A DNA stretch of 64,000 nt from CAJXII01 sp965242915 (GCA_965242915.1 CBDETN010000026.1:186001-250000), one strand, 5' to 3'; shown: positions 18,907 to 27,983, counted from the first letter of the stretch. Program-made: numbers and translations. Notes: generated by a model from the letters alone, not told the origin.

Positions 18907-19368
18907 ATGAAAACTATATTAGGATTAGTTATTATAGCTTTTGGAATTTTTCTTGAGGTGATATGGCTTGGTGTTTGTTTTGGAACTGTTATTATTGGTA
19001 TATTACTTTTAATATTTGCACCATCTATTCTATTTTTTCCTTTTAATCTTTTTCTAGCTATTGGTCTTACAGTAATGAGAGGTGTACAATACAAATCGTC
19101 TGGATTTCAATATAAAGAGTATTCAGGACAATATAATAGTTATGTAAAACCAGAAGATAATTTAGATAAATATTATGAAATACTTGAATCGAATAAGGCA
19201 GATAATTTTGAAACTATAAAAAAAAGATATAGAACATTGATGAAAGAATATCATTATGATTCTATTGTTAGTAAAAATTTACCAGAAGATATGATTAAGT
19301 TTGCAGAACAAAAGACAAAAAGTCTAAATGAAGCTTATTCTGCAATAAAAAAAGCTAGAGATAAGTAA
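18907..19368 (+). CDS. membrane protein with degenerate J-domain
   Basis: Two hydrophobic segments fill residues 1-60 (ILGLVIIAFGIFLEVIWLGVCFG and the next helix). A J-domain-like helix bundle sits at about 85-150: YYEILESNKADNFETIKKRYRTLMKEYH and KTKSLNEAYSAIKKAR. The invariant HPD tripeptide that activates DnaK ATPase is replaced by His-Tyr-Asp in EYHYDSI. So DnaK stimulation is doubtful, or the partner differs. The gene has TATAAT 5 bases before its ATG and no ribosome binding site. A thioredoxin-like gene follows after 5 bases. Confidence 0.75.
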   Translation: MKTILGLVIIAFGIFLEVIWLGVCFGTVIIGILLLIFAPSILFFPFNLFLAIGLTVMRGVQYKSSGFQYKEYSGQYNSYVKPEDNLDKYYEILESNKADNFETIKKRYRTLMKEYHYDSIVSKNLPEDMIKFAEQKTKSLNEAYSAIKKARDK

Positions 19369-19373
19369 TTTTA

Positions 19374-19853
19374 GTGAAAGATATATACAATAAAATAAAA
19401 CATTATCTAAAGGAAATACTCTCCTTTGTTATACTTATAGTTGTTCTGTCTAATATAATTAGTTACTATAAAGCATTAGATATAAGCAAAGATAAATTAG
19501 ATATTAAAAATATTTCTTTAAATAATAAGCCTATACTAATTCACTTTTGGGCTACTTGGTGCCCTACTTGTAAAGTTGAAGCTTCAAATATACAAACATT
19601 ATCACAAAGTTATAATGTTTTAACAATTGCAGTTAACTCTGGTAATGATATTAAAATAAAAAAATATTTAGATGATAATAATTTAGATTTTAAAGTTATC
19701 AATGACCACAATAGTTTTTACGCAAAGAAATTTAATATATCAGTTTTTCCAACAACTTTAATATATGATAAGAATAAGAATCTTATTTTTAGTGAAGTAG
19801 GATATACATCTACAATTGGATTATTACTTCGTATGTGGTGGGCTAGCTTATAA
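19374..19853 (+). CDS. membrane-anchored thioredoxin-like protein (TlpA/ScsD type)
   Basis: A 159-residue protein with one N-terminal membrane helix (about 14-34) and a thioredoxin fold facing the periplasm. The active site is WCPTC (Cys63 and Cys66) after LIHFWAT, and the cis-proline loop is ISVFPTTLIYD. CPTC with an anchor is typical of TlpA/ScsD-type thiol-disulfide proteins, which reduce or oxidise envelope thiols. The start is GTG, 5 bases after the J-domain-like gene. It may form one operon with that gene. The DNA after it is decayed. Confidence 0.85.
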   Translation: MKDIYNKIKHYLKEILSFVILIVVLSNIISYYKALDISKDKLDIKNISLNNKPILIHFWATWCPTCKVEASNIQTLSQSYNVLTIAVNSGNDIKIKKYLDDNNLDFKVINDHNSFYAKKFNISVFPTTLIYDKNKNLIFSEVGYTSTIGLLLRMWWASL

Positions 19854-19884
19854 AATGATTAAACTATTTATATCCATATTTAGT

Positions 19885-20201
19885 ATGAAAAAAATATTGT
19901 TAATGTTGATTTTGAATGGATTTTTACTTGCTGATGTAGTTTATGCGAAAGAAAATACAGTGTATGATAAATAAGGTATATTACTTGATAGCACAACTAA
20001 AAAACCTATAGATGGTGTTTTGAAACTGTATTATAGATCAAGAGCATTTTTGACTCTAAAAAGTTAAAATCTGAAATAACATATAAGAATTGTGAATATA
20101 TAGAAAAAAGAACTTTTTATATTTCAGGTGTGCTGGAACAAGTGGTGAAATATAAAGATTTTATAGCAGTAAGAGGATTTAAATATAATAAAAAAGGATA
20201 A
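19885..20201 (+). pseudogene. secreted YwqK/MORN-repeat-like protein, broken
   Basis: It begins MKKILLMLILNGFLLADVVYA, a plausible signal peptide, then hits a TAA after TVYDK. The frame continues as GILLDSTTKKPIDGVLKLYYRS, then shifts to FDSKKLKSEITYKN and runs to a TAA. The phrases KKLKSEITYKN and KKPIDGVLKLYYRS resemble MORN-like repeats of YwqK-type proteins. One nonsense change and one frameshift are visible. Confidence 0.6.
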
Positions 20202-20301
20202 AGGATAAAATTTACTGACGAACATCTAAGTATTATCAATAAAGATTTTAAATTTTGGAAGCCTAGAAGTAGTCTTTTTTAAAATTTGATATAATACAAT
20301 T

Positions 20302-20440
20302 ATGAAAATATTTAAACGATATCAAAAGAGCAATTGAAACTCTATTTGGAAGTGTAATAAACTATTTTGTAATGCAGTATTTAGTTACTGGAAATTATAA
20401 GCAGGGATTAACCCTACTTATTATGAATAAAAAGTATTAG
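20302..20440 (+). pseudogene. small unknown gene with one-base frameshift
   Basis: An ATG 6 bases after a TATAAT box is followed by a run of four A. Removing one A would give a 45-residue reading frame, MKYLNDIKRAIETLFG and onward to LLIMNKKY. As written, the frame from the ATG stops after 11 codons. The family is unknown. An A-run slip (mutation or sequencing) would explain it. Confidence 0.35.
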
Positions 20441-20553
20441 AGAATTCGTTACTTATCTTGAATAAGTAATACACAAACTCATACACATTTTCAGAGATTT
20501 TCAGCTAATTTAAGATAAAATACCCAAACATAGATATGAGTAGATTGTTAATT
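20441..20553 (+). other. non-coding remnant with a hairpin
   Basis: The segment holds an inverted repeat, TTACTTAT/ATAAGTAA around CTTGA, at about 20449-20470. I see no gene. The hairpin lacks a clear T-run, so I do not call it a terminator. Confidence 0.4.
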
Positions 20554-20677
20554 GTTTTTATGTGAGTAATAGTAATATGATGGTGTGTAACGCTCATCAC
20601 GAAGTGTTCCTAAAGTTATATTCTTACATATAGCAATTGGCTTTTAGGGCCAACCTATGGTTAACGGCTGCTTGGGT
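20554..20677 (+). repeat. structured dispersed repeat, copy B
   Basis: This is the direct repeat of copy A, same orientation, about 2.3 kb downstream. It carries 15 extra bases (ATTCTTACATATAGC) in the middle and ends GGCTGCTTGGGT. Both hairpin-forming segments are kept unchanged between copies, while the changes fall mostly outside them, which hints at constraint on structure. Confidence 0.8.
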
Positions 20678-20700
20678 ATTTTTTGCTTTAATAAAAATTA

Positions 20701-20761
20701 GGGTTTAGTGGTTGGGATTTAGGGTTTAGTGTTGTTAGAAGTATATCTAACCACTAAACCC
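20701..20761 (+). repeat. perfect 13-bp inverted repeat upstream of purD
   Basis: GGGTTTAGTGGTT (20701-20713) is exactly complementary to AACCACTAAACCC (20749-20761). A third, direct near-copy, AGGGTTTAGTGTTG, lies between the arms. The long hairpin ends just before the purD ribosome binding site (AAAGGAT). It may be an attenuator, a terminator for the accessory pocket, or a small mobile palindrome; no T-run follows. Confidence 0.7.
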
Positions 20762-20783
20762 TTAAAAATATAAAGGATTTTTT

Positions 20784-22079
20784 TTGAATATTTTAATTTT
20801 AGGAAGTGGCGGGAGAGAATACTCTATAGGACTTGCACTTTCAAAAGAAGATGATGATACAATTTTGCAGGGACGAGGACAACATAATATAACTTTTTGC
20901 CCAGGTAATGGAGCAACTGACCAATTGGGTCAAAATATAAATATAAAAGATTATAATGAGTTGGCTTCTTGGGCTAAGCAAAATAATATAGAACTTACAA
21001 TTGTAGGACCTGAAGCACCTTTGGTTGATGGTGTAGTTGATATTTTTAAAGCAAATGATTTGACAATATTTGGACCATCAGCTAAAGCTGCTCAATTAGA
21101 GGGTAGTAAAGTTTATATGAAAAATATACTTAAAAAGTATAATATTCCAACTGCTGCTTTTATAGAAACGCAAAATCAAGATGAAGCAAATAATTTTATT
21201 GATTCACAGACTAAACTTCCAATAGTTGTAAAAGCTGATGGATTGTGCGGCGGAAAGGGTGTAATAATTGCAACTTCAAAAGAAGAAGCTAAAGATGCTG
21301 TTAGAGGTATGTTAAGTGGAGAAAGCTTTGGAGATGCAGGAAATGCTGTAATTGTCGAAGAGTTTTTAGATGGATATGAGCTTTCTATTTTTGCTATTTG
21401 TGATGGTGAAAATTATGTAGTTTTGCCTGCTGTTCAAGATCATAAAAAAATAGGTGACGGGGATACCGGACCAAATACGGGCGGAATGGGTGCTTATGCT
21501 CCAACTCCATTGGTAAATGATGATATATATCAAAAAGTAGAAGATAGGGTAATTAAACCTACACTTGAAGGTATGAAAAAAGAGGGAGCTCCTTTTGCCG
21601 GTGTTCTTTTTATTGGTGTTATGGTAGTAGACGGTGAGCCGATTATTTTAGAATATAATGTGAGATTTGGGGATCCTGAGTGTGAAATACTTATGCCTTT
21701 AATGGCATCAAGTGTAAGTGAACTTTTTTATAAAGGTGCTACAAAACAGTTAGACAAATTTGATTTAAAAATGAAAGATGAATTTGGTGTTGCAGTTGTA
21801 ATGGCAAGTGCTAATTATCCATATGGCAGCAGCGAACCGTCTGAGATTATAGTTGATGAGATACACGATGAAGTTTTAAAAGAAAATTCACATATTTCGT
21901 ATGCAGGTGTAACAAAAGAAGATGATACATTATTTGCTACAGGTGGTAGAGTATTACTTTGTATAGGATTTGGTAAAGATCTACAAACTGCCAGAAATAG
22001 AGCTTATGCTTTATGTGGTCAAGTTCATTTTGCCGGTAAAAAGATACGAACAGATATCGCTTACCAAGCTTTAAACTAA
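20784..22079 (+). CDS. purD: phosphoribosylamine-glycine ligase
   Basis: PurD joins glycine to phosphoribosylamine in purine synthesis, using ATP. The 431-residue sequence shows the N-terminal ILGSGGREYSI, the linker VGPEAPLVDG, the ATP-grasp parts VVKADGLCGGKGVIIA, QDHKKIGDGDTGPNTGGMGAYAPTP, and YNVRFGDPE with metal ligands. The start is TTG, supported by AAAGGATT upstream and by the fact that the protein begins directly with the Rossmann strand. It opens a run of housekeeping genes after the accessory pocket. Confidence 0.96.
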   Translation: MNILILGSGGREYSIGLALSKEDDDTILQGRGQHNITFCPGNGATDQLGQNINIKDYNELASWAKQNNIELTIVGPEAPLVDGVVDIFKANDLTIFGPSAKAAQLEGSKVYMKNILKKYNIPTAAFIETQNQDEANNFIDSQTKLPIVVKADGLCGGKGVIIATSKEEAKDAVRGMLSGESFGDAGNAVIVEEFLDGYELSIFAICDGENYVVLPAVQDHKKIGDGDTGPNTGGMGAYAPTPLVNDDIYQKVEDRVIKPTLEGMKKEGAPFAGVLFIGVMVVDGEPIILEYNVRFGDPECEILMPLMASSVSELFYKGATKQLDKFDLKMKDEFGVAVVMASANYPYGSSEPSEIIVDEIHDEVLKENSHISYAGVTKEDDTLFATGGRVLLCIGFGKDLQTARNRAYALCGQVHFAGKKIRTDIAYQALN

Positions 22080-22087
22080 GTATATTA

Positions 22088-22519
22088 ATGAGTAATATTG
22101 ATAATTTAGAATTAGCATCAACTAAAAATAGAATAAGAGCTTTTATAATTGATGATTTAGCAGTTACATTTGTTATTATGTTAATGTTATGGGATCAAAT
22201 ATCTGTAAGCGGCGGTGATTTTACGACTATTTTATTATTGATCAATGGTGCATTTTTCCAAGTGATGATTTTAAAATTTGTATATCAAACTTTTTTTATT
22301 TGGTATTATGGAGCGACCTTAGGTAAACTTGTAGTAAAAATAAGAGTTATAGATTTTGATAGTTTTGGTAGAGTTAGTCTGACTAATGCACTTCTTAGAT
22401 CATCGGGTAGAATTCTTAGCGAAATGGTGTTTTATATTGGTTTTTTTGTCGCTTTTTATACAGAGTCTAAACAAACATTTCACGATAAAATAGGTAAAAC
22501 ACTTGTCGTTAACGCTTAA
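22088..22519 (+). CDS. RDD-family membrane protein
   Basis: A 143-residue protein with the RDD signature at the N-terminus (NRIRAFIIDDLAVTFVIM). Three hydrophobic segments follow, and the conserved GATLGKLVVKIRVID and FHDKIGKTLVV segments flank the last helices. The biochemical role of short RDD proteins is not settled; some are linked to Na+/H+ or solute transport. It lies between purD and lptD and overlaps the lptD start by 17 bases, so it may be co-translated with lptD. Confidence 0.88.
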   Translation: MSNIDNLELASTKNRIRAFIIDDLAVTFVIMLMLWDQISVSGGDFTTILLLINGAFFQVMILKFVYQTFFIWYYGATLGKLVVKIRVIDFDSFGRVSLTNALLRSSGRILSEMVFYIGFFVAFYTESKQTFHDKIGKTLVVNA

Positions 22520-24662
22520 AAAGCTATATCTGTTTTTAGCCCTTTGGGGTATATTATTTAGCAGCGTTAATGCTGAAATAATAAAAGACGGTGATAAACT
22601 TCAATTATTGGCAACCATTATTGAAACAAAAGATAATATTATTACAGCCAGAGGGGATGCTTTACTATATTCACCTCAATATTATATTACAGCACAAAAG
22701 ATAATATATGATAAAGAGAACTTTACTGTTGAATTATTTGATAATGTCAATATAATTAAAGACGGCAAAATGATTACTTTTAGTGATTATGCATTTTTGG
22801 ATTTTTCTAAAGATATTGATACATTTACCCCAATTTTTCTTATGGATAATACAAATAATATATGGATTAATTCAACACAATCAAATAAGTCAAGTGATTT
22901 GATCAAATTTGAAAATTCAACATTGTCAAGTTGTGACTGTTATGATCCTGCATGGAGTATCGGTTTTTCAAGTGGAGATTATAATACAACAGAGCAATGG
23001 TTAAATACATATAATGCAACCTTGTTTATTAATCAAATACCAATATTATATACACCATATTTTGGGTTTTCAACTGATAAAACACGAAAAAGCGGACTTT
23101 TAAAACCAACAATCGGATATTCAAATATTGAAGGTTTTTTATATGCTCAGCCTATTTTTTATGCTCCAAAATCAAATTGGGATATTGAATATATCCCACA
23201 AGTTAGAACCACTAGAGGTTATGGTCATAAAATTGGTTATAGACTCAAAGATTCTGATGTTTCATCTTTAGAATTTAATACCGGATTATTTAAAGAAAAT
23301 AATAAATATTTTCAAGAATCAAATTTAATAAATCAAAAACACTATGGCTGGGATTTTAATTATGAAAGAGGTGAAGTATTATCAAAAGATAATACGCAAG
23401 ATGGTTTAGTAGTATCATTACATGGTTTAAATGATATTGATTATATAAATACACAAGCACAAAACAACAGCACTTTAGATAAAAAACTTGTAGAGTCAAA
23501 AATAAAATATTTTTATAATACAGACAAGATATATGCAGATATTGATTTTAAACATTACAAAGATACCTCAAAAACTACTGATGAAGAACATGATACAACT
23601 ATGCATGAATCACCCAAAATACATCTTCATAAATATTCAACACAAACTTTTATTGATGAAATACTGTATTCTGCAGATATTAGATATTCAAATAAAACAA
23701 GAACAAAAGGTTTGAAAGCCAATACAACAGATATCTTTATACCTTTTACATATAGTTTGAAGCTTTTAGATGATTATTTAAATTTTTCATTTTCTGAGCA
23801 GTTCACATTAATTGACATTAAATACGGCAATAACCCCAATGGCTATGTAAATGGTAAATTTATAGAAAATAAACATATACTGACATTATCAACAGATTTA
23901 CTTAAACCATATAAAGATTACATTCATACTGTTAATTTTAAAACCAGTTTAATTATACCGAATATTATAAAACAAGATGGAGATTTATATAGTGTTACAA
24001 ACAGTACAGCAGACCTGGATGTTTTCCCTGTAACAAAAACAAAAAAGAATATTGGTTTTTCACTGAATCAATCTATATATGATAAAGAAAATGTATCTAA
24101 AATCATAAATCATAAAATCAATCAATCAATTATTTATAATGATGATGAAACATATAAATTATCAGACTTAGAAAATGAGTTGATATTATATTATAAGTAT
24201 GGACAATTATCTAATAGAATTTTATATAATCACCAAGATAAAGTTATTATTAATTCATCAACATCTGCTTCATTTAATAAAGATGACTTTACTTCAAATA
24301 TTTATTATAGTTATTCTAAAGATACTTCCCTAGTCAGCTCTAACAGTGAATCTTATACTTATAGAGATTTACCTGATGCAGAAAGTGTAACACTGCAATT
24401 AGGTTATAGGTTTAATAAATATTATCAAATAGCTTATAAAGAAGAATATGATTTGGTTACAGAAGTTTCAAAATTAAAAGAATATACTTTTGGTATAGAT
24501 AAAAAATGTTGGGCATTAAACTTAAAATTAGCAGATAATTTAGTTGCATCTGCAACTACAAATAATAAAGCTATCAGACAAAATGTTATTTATATAGAGT
24601 TTACTTTAAAACCAATTATAACACTAAACCAAACATATATTCAAAAGAAAAGAGAAAAATAA
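22503..24662 (+). CDS. lptD: LPS-assembly outer-membrane protein LptD
   Basis: LptD is the outer-membrane barrel that inserts lipopolysaccharide. The 719-residue sequence has an N-terminal signal peptide (LKKLYLFLALWGILFSSVNA) and a jellyroll domain (about 25-125) with ATIIETKDNIITARGDALLYS. A long barrel follows with WSIGFSSGDYN, GFSTDKTRKSGLLKPTIGYSN and repeated aromatic strands. A CDC motif (about residues 140-142) fits the disulfides that lock LptD. The start is TTG, inside the RDD gene. A LptM-like lipoprotein that may help it fold is encoded near 11.8 kb. Confidence 0.92.
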   Translation: MSLTLKKLYLFLALWGILFSSVNAEIIKDGDKLQLLATIIETKDNIITARGDALLYSPQYYITAQKIIYDKENFTVELFDNVNIIKDGKMITFSDYAFLDFSKDIDTFTPIFLMDNTNNIWINSTQSNKSSDLIKFENSTLSSCDCYDPAWSIGFSSGDYNTTEQWLNTYNATLFINQIPILYTPYFGFSTDKTRKSGLLKPTIGYSNIEGFLYAQPIFYAPKSNWDIEYIPQVRTTRGYGHKIGYRLKDSDVSSLEFNTGLFKENNKYFQESNLINQKHYGWDFNYERGEVLSKDNTQDGLVVSLHGLNDIDYINTQAQNNSTLDKKLVESKIKYFYNTDKIYADIDFKHYKDTSKTTDEEHDTTMHESPKIHLHKYSTQTFIDEILYSADIRYSNKTRTKGLKANTTDIFIPFTYSLKLLDDYLNFSFSEQFTLIDIKYGNNPNGYVNGKFIENKHILTLSTDLLKPYKDYIHTVNFKTSLIIPNIIKQDGDLYSVTNSTADLDVFPVTKTKKNIGFSLNQSIYDKENVSKIINHKINQSIIYNDDETYKLSDLENELILYYKYGQLSNRILYNHQDKVIINSSTSASFNKDDFTSNIYYSYSKDTSLVSSNSESYTYRDLPDAESVTLQLGYRFNKYYQIAYKEEYDLVTEVSKLKEYTFGIDKKCWALNLKLADNLVASATTNNKAIRQNVIYIEFTLKPIITLNQTYIQKKREK

Positions 24663-24664
24663 AA

Positions 24665-25315
24665 GTGCGAAATAATTTATTCAAAAATAGAGAAGATGCT
24701 TGTGATCAACTGTCTAACATATTGCCATTAAATCAAATGCAGCAAGAATCATGGATAGTGATTGCAACATCTTCCGGTGGTGTACCTATTGCTTTTAATT
24801 TAGCAAATAAATTAAATGCAAAATTTGATTTTATTTTTACCCAAAAAATAGATGCATCTAAAAATGATGAATGTGAGATAGCAATTATAACAGAAACTCA
24901 AGAGATAATTATTCACGAAGAATTAATGAACGTGTTTAATATAAAGTTGGATAGTATTTATAATGAGGCAAAAATTAAGTATAATACAGATATTAAAAAA
25001 TACATTAAAGAGTATAGAGATAATAAAGAAATAATTGATATGCAAAATAAAAATGTATTATTGGTGGATGAAGGTTTAAATACGGGGCTTACAATGATGG
25101 CTTGTATTAAATCAGCTATAAGTTGTGGTGCTAAATCTGTTGCAGTTGCAGTTCCGGTATTGCCAAAAGTTACAATTGCAGATATCGAGTCAATTGCCGA
25201 TGACTTGTATTATGTAAAAGCTCCTGCACATTTTGTAACAATTGATTTTTACTATGATGAGCTTGAGTTAATAGAATTAGAAAAAATTAGAAATATAATA
25301 AAAAGGGATGAATAA
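24665..25315 (+). CDS. phosphoribosyltransferase-fold protein
   Basis: A 216-residue protein with the type I phosphoribosyltransferase fold. The PRPP-binding motif is NVLLVDEGLNTGLTMMACI, matching the (V/I)(V/L)(V/L)xD(D/E)GxxTG pattern, and an early loop reads IATSSGGVPIAFNLANKL. The C-terminal PVLPKVT and ADDLYYVKAPAHFVTIDFYYDE resemble predicted phosphoribosyltransferases of the ComF/YqeH-neighbour type. The substrate cannot be told. The start is GTG, two bases after the lptD stop; its stop overlaps the pnp start region. Coupling with pnp suggests a link with nucleotide or RNA turnover. Confidence 0.75.
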   Translation: MRNNLFKNREDACDQLSNILPLNQMQQESWIVIATSSGGVPIAFNLANKLNAKFDFIFTQKIDASKNDECEIAIITETQEIIIHEELMNVFNIKLDSIYNEAKIKYNTDIKKYIKEYRDNKEIIDMQNKNVLLVDEGLNTGLTMMACIKSAISCGAKSVAVAVPVLPKVTIADIESIADDLYYVKAPAHFVTIDFYYDELELIELEKIRNIIKRDE

Positions 25316-25316
25316 A

Positions 25317-27497
25317 ATGTCAATAGTATGTGAATTTGAATTAAACAACAGTATGGAGAGTTTTGAATTTGGCAAAGTAGCCAAACAAAGTAATGGATCA
25401 GTATTAATGAGAGTTGGTAAAGCTGTGGTTTTAGCTGCAGTTGTAAGTGAATTTGATAATTCAGTAAGTGAAGATTTTACGCCGCTTACTGTTCAATATA
25501 TAGAAAAAACTTATGCAAGTGCAAAATTTGCAGGCGGATTTATAAAAAGAGAGGGTAAGCCTAGCGATTTTGAAACTTTAACATCAAGACTTATTGATAG
25601 AAGTTTAAGACCTTTATTCCCAAAAGGTTTTGTATATCCTACTACTATTACTGTTATGGTTCTAAGCAGTGACAAAGAGGTTGATTTGCAGGTGTTGGCA
25701 TTAAATGCGGCAAGTGCTGCTTTGTATTCATCTGACTTACCTATTAGAAAAAGTGTTGCAGGTGTAAGAATAGGGCAGATTGATGGAAATATAGTTGTAA
25801 ATCCTACTGTTTCACAAATGAAAGAATCTATACTTGATCTTTATGTAGCAGGAACTGCAAGTGAACTTCTTATGATAGAGATGAAATCAATCAGCACAGA
25901 AGAGATGGTGGAAGTTAATATTGAATCTTTTACTAAAATCCATAGTATAAATGATATCACTGAAGATGAGTTGATTAAAGCAATTAGTATTGCCACTGAT
26001 AGTTTAAAGATCTCAAATAACACTTATGAAGAAGGCTTTGAGAGTGTTTGTAAAGATATGGTTGAAGTTGAGTTATTGACTACAACAATTGAAAAAGAAA
26101 TAATTAATCATGTAAGAGAAAATTATACTCAAAATATAAAAGAAGCTATTAAAAAATTGGCAAAAAGTGAAAGATCAACTGCACTTAAAGATGTGGCTAA
26201 ACTTGTAACTGCTGATGAATTTAGTGTTAAAGAGGAATGCGAGCTAAAAGATGTTAATGAAGCTGTTAATATTGTCAAAAAAGAGCTTGTGAGAAGTATG
26301 ATAATAAATGAAAAAATAAGAGCAGATGGAAGAGGGCTTAGTGAAGTTAGACCAATCTCTATTGATACAAATATTTTACCGTCAGCTCATAGCAGTTGTT
26401 TATTTACAAGAGGTGAAACACAGGCACTTGTGGTTGGAACACTAGGCGGCTCTAAAGATGGACAAATGTATGAGCTGCTTAATGAAAAATCAGCACGAAC
26501 TGAGAATTTTATGGTTCATTATAATTTTCCAGGATTCAGCGTTGGTGAAGCAAAGCCGATTTTTGGGGTTAGCCGTAGAGAATTAGGACATGGAAATCTA
26601 GCAAAAAGAGCATTGGAACCATCAATTGATAATGATTTTACAGATACCATAAGACTTGTATCTGAAATTTTAGAATCAAACGGTAGTTCATCTATGGCAA
26701 CTGTTTGTGGTGGTTCTTTAGCACTTAAAGCTGCGGGAGTTCCTATATCTTCATTAATAGCAGGTGTTGCTATGGGTGCAGTATTTGAGGACGGTAAATA
26801 CTCTATCCTAACAGATATTATAGGACTTGAAGATCACGACGGAGATATGGATTTTAAAGTTGCAGGTACAAAAGATGGGATCACTGCACTTCAAATGGAT
26901 ATTAAACTAGGCGGTATTGAACTTGAAGTATTAAAAGAAGCGTTACTTCAAGCAAAAGAGGGGAAAGCTCATATATTAAATATTATGGAAGAAGCTGCTT
27001 CTGAAATAGTACCAAGTGATGCGTTACCTATAATTACTCAGTTTGAAATTGATCCAAGTAAAATAATGGCAGTAATAGGAAAAGCAGGTTCTGTTATAAA
27101 AGAGATTATTGAAAAATTTGAAGTTGGTATTGATTTGGACAGAGATACCGGTGGAGTTAAAGTAAGCGGTGAAGATAAACAAAATGTAGATGATGCTGTT
27201 GCACATATTAAAACTATCTCATCAAATGCAAGATCTTTCGTAAAAAGAGAAACTATAAATTTTGAAAAACTTTATAATTTAAATGATATTTTAAAAGGTA
27301 AAGTTGTTCGATTAGTTGATTTTGGTGCATTCATTGAACTTACAAAAGGCGGGGAGGGATTACTTCATATATCTAAAGTTTCAAAACAAAGAGTATCTAA
27401 TATTCATGATGTTTTAGAAGTTGGTCAAGAAATAGATATAAAAGTATTAAAGATCAGTCGTGATAGAATAGAGCTATCATCAGCTAATTTAGATTAG
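25317..27497 (+). CDS. pnp: polyribonucleotide nucleotidyltransferase
   Basis: PNPase degrades RNA 3' to 5' with phosphate and is part of the RNA turnover machinery. Two RNase PH domains are seen. The first has YIEKTYASAKFAGGFIKREGKPS and LIDRSLRPLFPKGF; the second has RADGRGLSEVRPIS, FTRGETQALV and the active-site region DHDGDMDFKVAGT. A KH domain (IMAVIGKAGSVIKEI) and a C-terminal S1 domain (VVRLVDFGAFIELTKGGEGLLHISKVS) follow. I choose the ATG at 25317, as AAGGGATG then sits at correct spacing; an ATG nine bases earlier is possible. Confidence 0.97.
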   Translation: MSIVCEFELNNSMESFEFGKVAKQSNGSVLMRVGKAVVLAAVVSEFDNSVSEDFTPLTVQYIEKTYASAKFAGGFIKREGKPSDFETLTSRLIDRSLRPLFPKGFVYPTTITVMVLSSDKEVDLQVLALNAASAALYSSDLPIRKSVAGVRIGQIDGNIVVNPTVSQMKESILDLYVAGTASELLMIEMKSISTEEMVEVNIESFTKIHSINDITEDELIKAISIATDSLKISNNTYEEGFESVCKDMVEVELLTTTIEKEIINHVRENYTQNIKEAIKKLAKSERSTALKDVAKLVTADEFSVKEECELKDVNEAVNIVKKELVRSMIINEKIRADGRGLSEVRPISIDTNILPSAHSSCLFTRGETQALVVGTLGGSKDGQMYELLNEKSARTENFMVHYNFPGFSVGEAKPIFGVSRRELGHGNLAKRALEPSIDNDFTDTIRLVSEILESNGSSSMATVCGGSLALKAAGVPISSLIAGVAMGAVFEDGKYSILTDIIGLEDHDGDMDFKVAGTKDGITALQMDIKLGGIELEVLKEALLQAKEGKAHILNIMEEAASEIVPSDALPIITQFEIDPSKIMAVIGKAGSVIKEIIEKFEVGIDLDRDTGGVKVSGEDKQNVDDAVAHIKTISSNARSFVKRETINFEKLYNLNDILKGKVVRLVDFGAFIELTKGGEGLLHISKVSKQRVSNIHDVLEVGQEIDIKVLKISRDRIELSSANLD

Positions 27498-27585
27498 TTT
27501 AAACAATCTTGCGATAAAATAGTTCATATAATATTAGGAGTGGTTACAAATATGCCATTTTTATTTATTTTAAAGGGGAAAATAA

Positions 27586-27951
27586 ATGAAGTTATTAATT
27601 GTTGATGATTCAACTATGTTAAGAGATATGCTTTCGTATGCGCTTAATGAGGGTGGATATAATGATGTTACAGAAGCTGTAGATGGAGTAGATGGTCTTG
27701 AAAAGGCTAAAGCTACAACTTTTGATTTAATCATTACTGATATTAATATGCCAAATATGGATGGTCTAACACTTGTTGTTGCAATCAGAAAGTTACCTGA
27801 ATATTCTAAAAAACCAATTTTAGTTTTAACAACAGAAAGAAGTGATGACATGAAAACTAAGGGTAAAGCTGCCGGAGCTACTGGATGGATTGTAAAACCA
27901 TTTATTCCTGATCAATTATTAAAAGCTGTAAATATAGTTTTAAATAGATAG
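27586..27951 (+). CDS. cheY: CheY-type response regulator
   Basis: A 121-residue stand-alone receiver domain. The acidic pocket is LLIVDDST, the phosphoacceptor Asp lies in DLIITDINMPNMDG (about residue 53), the switch Thr is in VLTTERS and the conserved Lys in WIVKPF. Family role: phosphorylated by CheA and bound by the flagellar motor switch. It is first in a run cheY-cheA-cheR-cheD-cheB, with AAAGGGG just upstream and a TATAAT at 27527-27532 as likely promoter. A small CheY next to cheA is normal, though it could also serve as a phosphate sink. Confidence 0.93.
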   Translation: MKLLIVDDSTMLRDMLSYALNEGGYNDVTEAVDGVDGLEKAKATTFDLIITDINMPNMDGLTLVVAIRKLPEYSKKPILVLTTERSDDMKTKGKAAGATGWIVKPFIPDQLLKAVNIVLNR

Positions 27952-27983
27952 TTATATTATAAAAAATTTAAAAAGGTGTAAAA

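Noticed and set aside
18235..20677. The repeat pair as integron attC sites with gene cassettes
   Set aside because: The boundary words do not fit RYYYAAC/GTTRRRY (nearest are GTGTAAC and GTTAACG), no integrase gene is near, and one pocket holds several genes.
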